Shown here: in pieces, positions 1 through 4,965 of the stretch
How positions within the stretch are numbered: the stretch's first letter is position 1
Layout: the number at the start of each line of letters is the position of its first letter
NCBI GenBank assembly: GCA_017960705.1
Contig: JAGCYR010000004.1
Coordinates: 1 to 5,227 of the forward strand
DNA: 5,227 nucleotides
Source: Clostridia bacterium
GTDB taxonomy: Bacteria > Bacillota > Clostridia > Oscillospirales > CAG-272
Direction of reading: 5' to 3'
The notes under the pieces: model-generated
What the model was told of the DNA's origin: nothing
Databases searched by the model: none
What the model saw: only the letters and a program-made list of their open reading frames with translations
Made by a program: the position numbers and the translations under genes

Positions 1-123
1 AACGGGGAGCGCGCGCCCTTAAAAGAAAGCCCGGCAAAAGATCTCATTAAAAACAGCGAAAACGCGCAAAAACAGCAAGAGCAATATTTGCAATATGTTT
101 TTAAAACAATGCAACAATTACAA
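1..123. other. AT-rich intergenic DNA, no gene recognised
   Basis: This stretch has no convincing start codon with a ribosome site and no recognisable protein. It contains a direct repeat of GCAATAT (81-87 and 90-96) and several CAAT or CAA runs. It may carry the 5' leader or promoter of a divergent gene beyond the left edge, but no clear minus-strand -35/-10 pair stands out. The + frame is open from base 1 into the lipoprotein gene, but that appears to be chance. Confidence 0.4.
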
Positions 124-152
124 TGGAACTCCGCGCGTATTTGTGTTATAAT
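124..152 (+). promoter_or_regulatory. Probable extended -10 promoter of the EEP lipoprotein gene
   Basis: A perfect -10 hexamer TATAAT lies at 147-152 and is preceded by TG at 144-145, giving the extended -10 form TGnTATAAT. The best -35 candidate at 17-base spacing is TGGAAC (124-129), which matches the consensus poorly, as extended -10 promoters tolerate. Transcription would start near 158-160 and leave a leader of about 117 bases. That leader contains a small 6-bp hairpin (CGGTTT/AAACCG, 178-192). The surrounding AT-rich composition, unlike the GC-rich genes, supports a promoter region. No transcript data are available. Confidence 0.6.
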
Positions 153-264
153 GTTACAAAAAGGACGCAACGGAATACGGTTTTTGAAACCCGACAGAGC
201 GGTCCTCGCCCTTGTGAGCAAAGCCGGTATGAACGAAAAGCCGGAGCAACGATCCGAACAAACG

Positions 265-270
265 AGAGGA
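265..270 (+). promoter_or_regulatory. Ribosome binding site deciding the EEP lipoprotein start
   Basis: AGAGGA sits 6 bases before the ATG at 277. This ATG is followed directly by a typical lipoprotein signal peptide, so the site fixes the start here rather than at the earlier in-frame TTG at 88 or ATG codons further upstream. Confidence 0.75.
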
Positions 271-276
271 CGATCC

Positions 277-1230
277 ATGAAAAGAAAGCTGAAAACGATC
301 GAGGTACTATTGCTTATGGGACTGATGATTTTCGGGCTCGCCGCCTGCGCGCTTGAACCGGCGGAAGTGACCGAAGCGGAGACCGCCGCGGAGACGACCG
401 CAACCGAAACCGAGCCCGCCGTTACGACGGTTAAGGTCACGACGGCGGCAGAGACCGAGCCGGCGGAACCCGCGCCCGAACCGATCACGGTGAAGATCAT
501 TGCGGCAAACGTGCAGAACGCCAACTACGACAAGAGCGGAGAGCCGACGCTCGCCTCCAAGTACAAGAAGCTCGCGGACGCGTTCAGCGCGAAGAACCCC
601 GACGTGGTTTTCCTGCCGGAGGCGGGCACGGCGGAAGCCGCCGAGGAGATCCGCAGCCGCATGGCAAACGCCTCGAACTACGAGGTCGTTACGGGCGAGG
701 ACTCGAACGTCATGATGCTCTATAACAAAGCGGTCTTCAAACTTGTCGACACCGGCTGCCAAAAGATCGGCTCCGCGGGCGACGCGAACGAATCGAATTA
801 CGACCGCTATATGGTCTGGGCGCGGCTGCTCCACAAAGAGAGCGGAACGCCGATGGTGGTCGTTCCGATCCACGTCGACTACGCAAAGAAGGCGTGCAAA
901 GCGCAGATCAACGTGATCGTCAACTACCTGAAGGACAACTTCCCGAAGATCCCGTTCATCCTCGGCGGCGACTTCAACCAAGAGATGAGCGTGATCTCCA
1001 CGACGGATCTTGCGAGCGAAGGGTACGCCAACGCCGGCACGAGAGCGTCCAAAACGATCAACGGAAGCGAGGCGACCTTCCCCGACAAAGGCACCATCAT
1101 CGACTTCGTCTGGTACAAGAGCGGACTGATGTACGCCGCGAAGGCGACGAGGTACGAGGTTATCACGGATGCTTTGCCCACGGATCACAGACCTCTCTAC
1201 GTAGAGATCGCGATCACCAAGCAGCAGTAA
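277..1230 (+). CDS. Secreted lipoprotein with endonuclease/exonuclease/phosphatase (DNase I-like) domain
   Basis: A 317-residue protein, predicted to be lipid-anchored on the outer face of the membrane. Residues 1-24 form a lipoprotein signal peptide: basic start MKRKLK, hydrophobic core, lipobox LAAC with Cys24. Residues 25-69 are a Thr/Glu/Ala/Pro-rich linker without predicted fold. Residues 70-317 match the EEP superfamily: N79 near the first strand, E115 in FLPEAG (the metal-binding Glu position), H199 in PIHVDY, GDFN at 231-234, D276 in IDFVW and TDHRP at 302-306 with the catalytic His304. The catalytic set looks complete, so it should be an active Mg2+-dependent phosphodiesterase or phosphatase. 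The family covers nucleases, sphingomyelinases and inositol-phosphate phosphatases, and the substrate cannot be chosen from sequence. The gene appears monocistronic, with its own promoter and terminator, and converges with the RNase J gene. The start is fixed by AGAGGA and the signal peptide. Fold assignment is firm; substrate unknown. Confidence 0.88.
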   Translation: MKRKLKTIEVLLLMGLMIFGLAACALEPAEVTEAETAAETTATETEPAVTTVKVTTAAETEPAEPAPEPITVKIIAANVQNANYDKSGEPTLASKYKKLADAFSAKNPDVVFLPEAGTAEAAEEIRSRMANASNYEVVTGEDSNVMMLYNKAVFKLVDTGCQKIGSAGDANESNYDRYMVWARLLHKESGTPMVVVPIHVDYAKKACKAQINVIVNYLKDNFPKIPFILGGDFNQEMSVISTTDLASEGYANAGTRASKTINGSEATFPDKGTIIDFVWYKSGLMYAAKATRYEVITDALPTDHRPLYVEIAITKQQ

Positions 1231-1232
1231 AC

Positions 1233-1315
1233 GTTATGAGTTCCGCTCCGCGGAACGTTATGTTTCTCCTGCGGAGGAGTTATGATATCGCCGCTTGCAA
1301 GCGGGCGGCGATAAC
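1233..1315 (+). repeat. Chain of three short hairpins, each preceded by GTTATG
   Basis: Directly after the stop codon GTTATG occurs three times (1233, 1257, 1279), and each copy is followed by a different inverted repeat. Hairpin 1 is GTTCCGC/GCGGAAC with loop TCC (1240-1256). Hairpin 2 is CTCCT/AGGAG with loop GCGG (1266-1279). Hairpin 3 is TATCGCCGC/GCGGCGATA (1286-1313), and an alternative inner palindrome CCGCTTG/CAAGCGG (1291-1304) competes with it. ATAAC at 1311-1315 is the inverse of the third GTTAT. The stems differ in sequence while the spacer word is kept, which suggests a repeat family defined by architecture. The arrangement is seen directly. Its function is unknown; possibilities include 3'-end protection of mRNA or an extragenic palindromic element. 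Confidence 0.7.
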
Positions 1316-1320
1316 TATAA

Positions 1321-1354
1321 GTTGACCGCGCCGAGAGGCGCGGTCAACGTTTTT
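1321..1354 (+). terminator. Intrinsic terminator of the EEP lipoprotein gene
   Basis: A perfect 12-bp stem GTTGACCGCGCC/GGCGCGGTCAAC with a GAGA loop (1321-1348) is followed by G and five T residues (1350-1354). This is a textbook rho-independent terminator on the + strand. The stem also forms in RNA from the minus strand, where RNase J transcripts arrive, but the bases after it there (TTATAGTTAT) make only a weak U-tract, so it may stop transcription in both directions unequally. Confidence 0.9.
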
Positions 1355-1409
1355 GATGAGGGATGATTCGGGGCGCAAAGGGGAACTTCCGAGGCGCCGC
1401 GTGTGCGCG
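1355..1409. other. Short gap between convergent genes
   Basis: This is the 3' untranslated part of the RNase J mRNA on the minus strand. Only weak 4-5 bp inverted repeats are visible (for example CGCG around CACA just after the RNase J stop), none followed by a T-run. The nearest strong hairpin for RNase J transcripts is the one at 1321-1348. Confidence 0.4.
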
Positions 1410-3377
1410 TCAAAGAGAAAGTATCACCGGGAGTATGACGGGACTGCGTCCGGTCGCTTCGTAGAGGAACTTCGCGAGCTTTTCTTTGACCGCGGTTTTC
1501 ATCGCCGCCCAATCCATACCGTATTCGTCGAGCGCGCGGTTGATCGCGTCGTAGGCGATCTTCTTCGCCTGATCGAGCAGTTCCTCGTTGTCGCGGACGT
1601 AGACGAAGCCGCGGGAAACGATCTCGGGCCCCGAAACGATCTCCCTGACGGCGGGATCGACGGTTGCGACCACGGCGAAGAGCCCGCTCTGCGCCAGCGT
1701 TTTCCTGTCGCGAAGGACCACCGAGCCGACGTCGCCGATCCCGGACCCGTCGACCAGCACCTTCCCGGCGGGGACCGACGAGGTGAAGCGGGCGCCCTTG
1801 CGGTCGATCTCGAGCACCTGCCCGAGCTCGGTCGAGACGAAGATATGATCCGACGGGATGCCCATGAACTCGGCGAGCGCCTTGTTCGCGTAGAGGTGGC
1901 GTTCCTCGCCGTGGACCGGCATAAAGTATTCGGGTTTGGTAAGACCGATCATCATTTTCAGTTCCTCGCGGCAGGCGTGGCCCGACACGTGGACGTCCGC
2001 GACCGCGTCGTTGACCACGTGGATCCCGGCGCGGACCAGGGCGTTGATGATCTTGCCGACCAGTTTCTCGTTGCCGGGGATCGCCGACGCCGACAGGATC
2101 ACGAGATCAGACGGGGTCAGCTTGATCTGGTTGTGCTCCGAGAACGCCATCCGGTAGAGCGCCGACATCGGCTCGCCCTGCGATCCGGTCGTGATGATGG
2201 TCAGCTGTTCGGGTTTGTAGCGCTTTGCGTCCGCGACGTCGATCAGGACCCCCTCCGGGAGATTCATATAGCCGAGCTCGACGGCGGCGCCGATGACGTT
2301 CACCATACTGCGTCCGACGACCGCGACCCGTCTGCCGTACTTGGCGGCGGCGTTGATGATCTGCTGGACGCGGTGGACGTTCGACGAGAAGGTCGCGATG
2401 ATCAGCCGCTTGTCGCGGTGCTCCATAAAGATCCGGTCGAGCGACAGCCCCACCGTCCTCTCGGAGGGGGTGAAGCCGGGGCGCTCGGCGTTGGTCGACT
2501 CGCAGAGCAGGACGCGCACGCCCTCGTCTCCGAGCTGACCGATCCGCACGAGGTCGATCATCTTCCCGTCGATCGGGGAGACGTCGAGCTTGAAGTCGCC
2601 GGTGTGGAACACCACCCCCGCCGGAGTGTGCAGCGCGATGCAGCAGGCGTCGGCGATCGAGTGGTTGACGTGGATGAACTCCGCCTTGATCGCGCCGAGC
2701 GCGACGGTGTCGCCCGCCTCGACTGTATGAAGCTCGGGTTCGTAGGGAAGGGAAGTCTCCTCCAGCTTGTTCCTGACGATCCCGACGGTCAGGCGGGTGC
2801 CGTAGATCGGGGTCCGGAGCTGCTGCAGTACGTAGGGGATCGCGCCGATATGATCCTCGTGCCCGTGGGTGAGCAGGATCCCGCGAAGCCGCGCCTGATT
2901 CTTCACAAGGTAGGAAACGTCGGGGATCACCAGATCGACGCCCGGCATATCCTCGTCGGGGAAGGCGAGCCCGCAGTCGATGACCACGATATCCTCACCA
3001 AGCTCGACGGCGGTCATATTCTTACCGATCTCGCCGAGCCCGCCGAGCGGGATGATCCGGAGCGTCCCGTCGAAACGGCGTTCGCTCTTCTGCGCCCGGG
3101 GCGTTTCCTTGCGCCGGAGGGTCCGCTTGCGGGCGTCGTTCGTCCGCTCGGCCGCGCGTTCGCGCTTGTCCCCCGCGGCTTTGCCGGATCGGAGCGCACC
3201 TCTGTCGTCGCGGCGCTTGTTCTGTTTCTGCGCGCGAGCGCCTGCGAGCACGTTTTCACGCCCGGTTTCCGCCTTGGCGTTCGGGCGCGCGTTCTCCCGG
3301 CGTTTGCCGGGTTGATTCTGTCCGCGGGAAACGTTCCGTTTCTTTTCGCGGGTCTGTTCTTGTTTCTGTTTTGCCAT
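1410..3377 (-). CDS. rnj: Ribonuclease J with a long basic N-terminal extension
   Basis: A 655-residue RNase J, a metallo-beta-lactamase/beta-CASP 5' exonuclease and endonuclease acting in RNA maturation and mRNA decay in the cytoplasm. Visible family motifs in order: GGLGEIGKN (112-120), the zinc motif HGHEDH (171-176), HVNHS with ligand His239, HTGDFKLD with Asp261, TFSSNVHR (329-336), TTGSQGEP (396-403), HVSGHA (463-468) and MPVHGEER (486-493), followed by the small C-terminal domain. All metal ligands are present, so it should be active. The family core is about 555 residues. The excess is at the N-terminus, where residues 1-101 are rich in Lys, Arg, Gln and Ala and look disordered. ATG at 3377 has AAAGGA 4 bases upstream, so the extension is translated from the best-supported start. 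The small membrane protein gene ends 10 bases upstream, pointing to one operon. One copy is seen, so J1 versus J2 is not assigned. Confidence 0.96.
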   Translation of the reverse strand: MAKQKQEQTREKKRNVSRGQNQPGKRRENARPNAKAETGRENVLAGARAQKQNKRRDDRGALRSGKAAGDKRERAAERTNDARKRTLRRKETPRAQKSERRFDGTLRIIPLGGLGEIGKNMTAVELGEDIVVIDCGLAFPDEDMPGVDLVIPDVSYLVKNQARLRGILLTHGHEDHIGAIPYVLQQLRTPIYGTRLTVGIVRNKLEETSLPYEPELHTVEAGDTVALGAIKAEFIHVNHSIADACCIALHTPAGVVFHTGDFKLDVSPIDGKMIDLVRIGQLGDEGVRVLLCESTNAERPGFTPSERTVGLSLDRIFMEHRDKRLIIATFSSNVHRVQQIINAAAKYGRRVAVVGRSMVNVIGAAVELGYMNLPEGVLIDVADAKRYKPEQLTIITTGSQGEPMSALYRMAFSEHNQIKLTPSDLVILSASAIPGNEKLVGKIINALVRAGIHVVNDAVADVHVSGHACREELKMMIGLTKPEYFMPVHGEERHLYANKALAEFMGIPSDHIFVSTELGQVLEIDRKGARFTSSVPAGKVLVDGSGIGDVGSVVLRDRKTLAQSGLFAVVATVDPAVREIVSGPEIVSRGFVYVRDNEELLDQAKKIAYDAINRALDEYGMDWAAMKTAVKEKLAKFLYEATGRSPVILPVILSL

Positions 3378-3381
3378 ATTG

Positions 3382-3387
3382 TCCTTT
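3382..3387 (-). promoter_or_regulatory. Ribosome binding site of RNase J
   Basis: On the minus strand AAAGGA lies 4 bases before the ATG and begins directly after the TAG stop of the preceding gene. This supports the upstream start that includes the basic extension, and suggests translational coupling with the small membrane protein. Confidence 0.75.
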
Positions 3388-3672
3388 CTAATTTACGGTC
3401 AGTCCGATCAAAAAGAGTACGCCGACGGCGAGCGCCGCGCCGAGTATCGCCCCCGAAAGGAACGCAAGCAGACGGAAGCGGCTCTTCTTCGCCGCGCCGC
3501 CACGGCACCCGAGCAGGATCCGGTTCGCCTCCGCGACCATCTCGCGCGGATCGCTCCCCTTATCGGGGACAGGGTTTCGCAGAAGGAAGAACGCCTCCTC
3601 GAACAGCCCGCCCCCGGGATTTTTCAGGTGGATCACCCGTTTTTCGCATCCTTTCACCGCACGCACCCCCAA
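3388..3672 (-). CDS. Small tail-anchored membrane protein of unknown function, upstream of RNase J
   Basis: Up to 94 residues; I do not recognise the family. Numbering from the TTG at 3672, residues 13-32 carry a distinctive stretch (IHLKNPGGGLFEEAFFLLRN), 40-56 are polar and probably helical, 57-67 are basic (GGAAKKSRFR), and 68-91 form a single hydrophobic segment ending just before the stop. That is the layout of a tail-anchored protein with its N-terminal part in the cytoplasm. The start is uncertain: TTG at 3672, GTG at 3666, GTG at 3657 (GGGGG about 8 bases ahead) and GTG at 3642 (AAAGGA 12 bases ahead) are all possible. The conserved-looking part begins near the last of these. The stop is 10 bases before the RNase J start, so the two are almost certainly co-transcribed. 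A role tied to RNase J is inference from position only. Confidence 0.72.
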   Translation of the reverse strand: MGVRAVKGCEKRVIHLKNPGGGLFEEAFFLLRNPVPDKGSDPREMVAEANRILLGCRGGAAKKSRFRLLAFLSGAILGAALAVGVLFLIGLTVN

Positions 3673-3717
3673 ACGATATGTAGAGTTTGCGCGGAACAGA
3701 ACCGACGTTCCATTGTT

Positions 3718-3757
3718 GCCCGCCCCGCCTCTCTTTTATGCGGGGACGGGCGTTTTT
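3718..3757 (+). terminator. Terminator-like hairpin facing the + direction
   Basis: The arms GCCCGCCCCGC (3718-3728) and GCGGGGACGGGC (3740-3751, one bulged A) form an 11-bp stem around an 11-base loop, followed by G and five T (3753-3757) on the + strand. It lies immediately downstream of the XRE gene, which is on the minus strand, where the hairpin has an A-run before it and no T-run after it. By its T-run it should stop + strand (antisense) transcription heading into the XRE gene. On the minus strand it could still act as a 3' stabilising hairpin or a weak terminator. Confidence 0.65.
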
Positions 3758-3760
3758 CGT

Positions 3761-4240
3761 TTACTTTTTCCGCCTGAAAAACGAGCCGAAGAGGTCGAAT
3801 ACGTTCCCGGTCTTGACGTGATTCGGCTCGACCTTGGCGCGCAGCGGCGTGCGCTGCGGCGTGCGCTGCAGCGTCTTCTCCGGGGCAGGCTCCGCGATCG
3901 GCTCCGGCCCCTCCGTTTCGACGGGGATCTCCGGTTTTTCGATCTTTCGGGAGGGGGTTTTCGGTTTTTCGGGCGCGAAACGCTCCTCCGAACGCGCTTG
4001 CGGGGCGAAAGAAGGTCTCGTCTCTCTTCCTTCGGGGAGGGGAAGACCGTCGTCGAGCAGGGCGTCGATCGACACGCCGAAGAGCCGACGAAGCGCCAGC
4101 AGCGCCCCGGCGTCGGGGTACGAAAGCCCCTTTTCCCAGAGATACACCGCCTGCCGGGTCACGCCCACCGCCTTCGCCAAAGCAGTCTGGGTCAAACCGT
4201 CCCGCCGGCGCAGCGCAAGCAACTTTTCACGGAAGGTCAT
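3761..4240 (-). CDS. XRE-family helix-turn-helix regulator with a long Pro/Glu/Lys-rich tail
   Basis: A 159-residue predicted DNA-binding regulator. Residues 2-62 form a Cro/C1-type HTH domain: helix 2 TQTALAKAVG (17-26), recognition helix TRQAVYLWEKG (28-38), then the typical PD..ALLALRRLFGVSIDALL end. Residues 65-145 are low-complexity, rich in Pro, Glu, Lys and Arg, and include an RTPQ/RTPL repeat. The last residues, NVFDLFGSFFRRKK, are an aromatic then basic end that could be a short interaction motif. No ligand-binding or transmembrane domain is visible. The start at 4240 is chosen because AAAGGAGG lies 5 bases upstream and the HTH domain begins there. An ATG at 4267 overlapping the preceding stop as ATGA is the alternative. 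The gene follows the lipoprotein gene by 23 bases and is probably in the same transcript. Its target is unknown; autoregulation is plausible but unproven. Confidence 0.88.
   Translation of the reverse strand: MTFREKLLALRRRDGLTQTALAKAVGVTRQAVYLWEKGLSYPDAGALLALRRLFGVSIDALLDDGLPLPEGRETRPSFAPQARSEERFAPEKPKTPSRKIEKPEIPVETEGPEPIAEPAPEKTLQRTPQRTPLRAKVEPNHVKTGNVFDLFGSFFRRKK
3845..3868 (-). repeat. In-frame 12-base tandem repeat in the XRE gene
   Basis: Two perfect adjacent copies of CGGCGTGCGCTG (+ strand reading) encode the repeated residues QRTP in the low-complexity tail of the regulator. The flanks resemble degenerate further copies. The 12-base unit preserves frame, so copy number could vary between strains without breaking the gene. 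Confidence 0.6.
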
Positions 4241-4245
4241 CGCGT

Positions 4246-4253
4246 CCTCCTTT
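4246..4253 (-). promoter_or_regulatory. Strong ribosome binding site of the XRE gene
   Basis: AAAGGAGG on the minus strand, 5 bases before the ATG at 4240, is the strongest Shine-Dalgarno site in the window and decides the start against the upstream in-frame ATG at 4267. Confidence 0.8.
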
Positions 4254-4263
4254 CCCTTTGCCG

Positions 4264-4965
4264 TCATTTCTCCCCCTTGGGGAAAACGACGTTCGGATAG
4301 TTGTCGAGATACCATTCGCCCTCGATCTTCAAGAGATCAAGGGTCTTGTTCACGGTTTTGCCCTCGTTCTCGCCGACACCGCTTGCCGGAACCGAGATCT
4401 TGACGAAGTCGCCGCAGTTCTCGGTCACGGTCGCGCGTGAAAAATCAAAGGTCGCCTCGGCGCCCGGGAGCATCGGAAGGGCTTCGGGATTGGCGTAGAA
4501 GCAGAGAAAAACGGTCCGGCTCGTGCCGTCGTCGGCGTATTCAAGAGCGGTGTTCTCGACCAGCGCCGCCAGCCAGCCGCCCGCGCCGTCGCCCGCGAAC
4601 AGAACCGCGTCGAAGCGTTCGCACATCGAGGGGCTGAAGATCCGTTTGGCGTAGGTTTTCAGGTCGGAAAGCCGGTCGAAGCCGAGTTCGTGCATCGCGT
4701 CTCCGTCCACCTCGCGGTAGACGCCGAGTTCGCGCCCGTTTTCAAGATACGGCATCCCGTCGGGCGTGAAGAACAGGCGGATCCAAGGGTCGGCGTCGCC
4801 GATCAGCCGCTCTGCCGCGGCGATCGCCTCGCCCTCGTCGGCGGGTTCGATCTTCTTCCCGCAACCGCAGATCGCCGCCGCGAGCAGCGCGATCAAGAGC
4901 AGCGCGATCCCCGCTCTTACGATCCCCCGGGCGTGCGCCCGGGGGATGAAGTCAAATCTCTTCAT
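4264..4965 (-). CDS. Small lipoprotein of unknown function
   Basis: A 233-residue predicted lipoprotein; I do not recognise a specific family. Residues 1-17 are unusually long and basic for the n-region, 18-32 are the hydrophobic core, and ICGC (32-35) is the likely lipobox with Cys35 modified (Cys33 is a second candidate). The mature part (36-233) is soluble and mixed alpha/beta. It contains DLKTYAKRIFSPSMCERFDA (101-120) and ends with LLKIEGEWYLDNYP (211-224), a helix-then-strand ending resembling NTF2-like/SnoaL-like or DL-endopeptidase-inhibitor-like lipoproteins of Firmicutes; this resemblance is only suggestive. ATG at 4965 is chosen because it is the last ATG before the signal peptide and overlaps the gyrA stop by 14 bases. 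The frame is open further upstream, but that part is a Lys/Arg/Pro shadow of the gyrA acidic tail. Codons 7-15 consist of a palindrome. Confidence 0.82.
   Translation of the reverse strand: MKRFDFIPRAHARGIVRAGIALLLIALLAAAICGCGKKIEPADEGEAIAAAERLIGDADPWIRLFFTPDGMPYLENGRELGVYREVDGDAMHELGFDRLSDLKTYAKRIFSPSMCERFDAVLFAGDGAGGWLAALVENTALEYADDGTSRTVFLCFYANPEALPMLPGAEATFDFSRATVTENCGDFVKISVPASGVGENEGKTVNKTLDLLKIEGEWYLDNYPNVVFPKGEK
4922..4947 (-). repeat. 26-base palindrome inside the lipoprotein start, just after the gyrA stop
   Basis: The arms ATCCCCCGGGCG (4922-4933) and CGCCCGGGGGAT (4936-4947) are exact inverted repeats around two bases, able to form an 11-bp, almost all G/C stem with a four-base loop. 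It begins 4 bases after the gyrA stop codon and spans codons 7-15 of the lipoprotein, encoding IPRAHARGI ahead of the hydrophobic core. No T-run follows on either strand, so it is not a standard terminator. It may be an extragenic-palindrome-type insertion or an RNA structure between the two cistrons. Confidence 0.8.

Noticed and set aside
178..192. Riboswitch or attenuator in the lipoprotein leader
   Set aside because: Only one 6-bp hairpin is visible, without a T-run or any conserved riboswitch core that I recognise.
1..276. Extension of the EEP lipoprotein frame upstream to 88 (TTG) or to base 1
   Set aside because: The frame is open by chance. The extra residues are unlike a protein domain, the region contains a promoter -10 element, and the ATG at 277 has both a ribosome site and a signal peptide.
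307..1188. A 293-codon minus-strand frame opposite the EEP gene
   Set aside because: Arg/Val/Gly-rich shadow of a gene with clear catalytic motifs on the + strand; no ribosome site or known domain.
1233..1348. CRISPR array
   Set aside because: The repeated unit is only six bases, the intervening sequences are palindromes rather than unique spacers, and no cas genes are present.
1353..3683. A very long open frame (776 codons) on the + strand opposite RNase J
   Set aside because: It mirrors the RNase J gene and the small upstream gene, encodes an Arg/Asp/Val-rich protein with no recognisable motif, and its start lies inside the terminator T-run without a ribosome site. Long antisense frames are expected in GC-rich genes.
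3673..3715. Possible minus-strand promoter for the small protein and RNase J (TCGGTT, 17 bases, TACATA)
   Set aside because: Both hexamers match the consensus poorly, so I do not list it, although an internal promoter here would make sense given the gap after the XRE gene.
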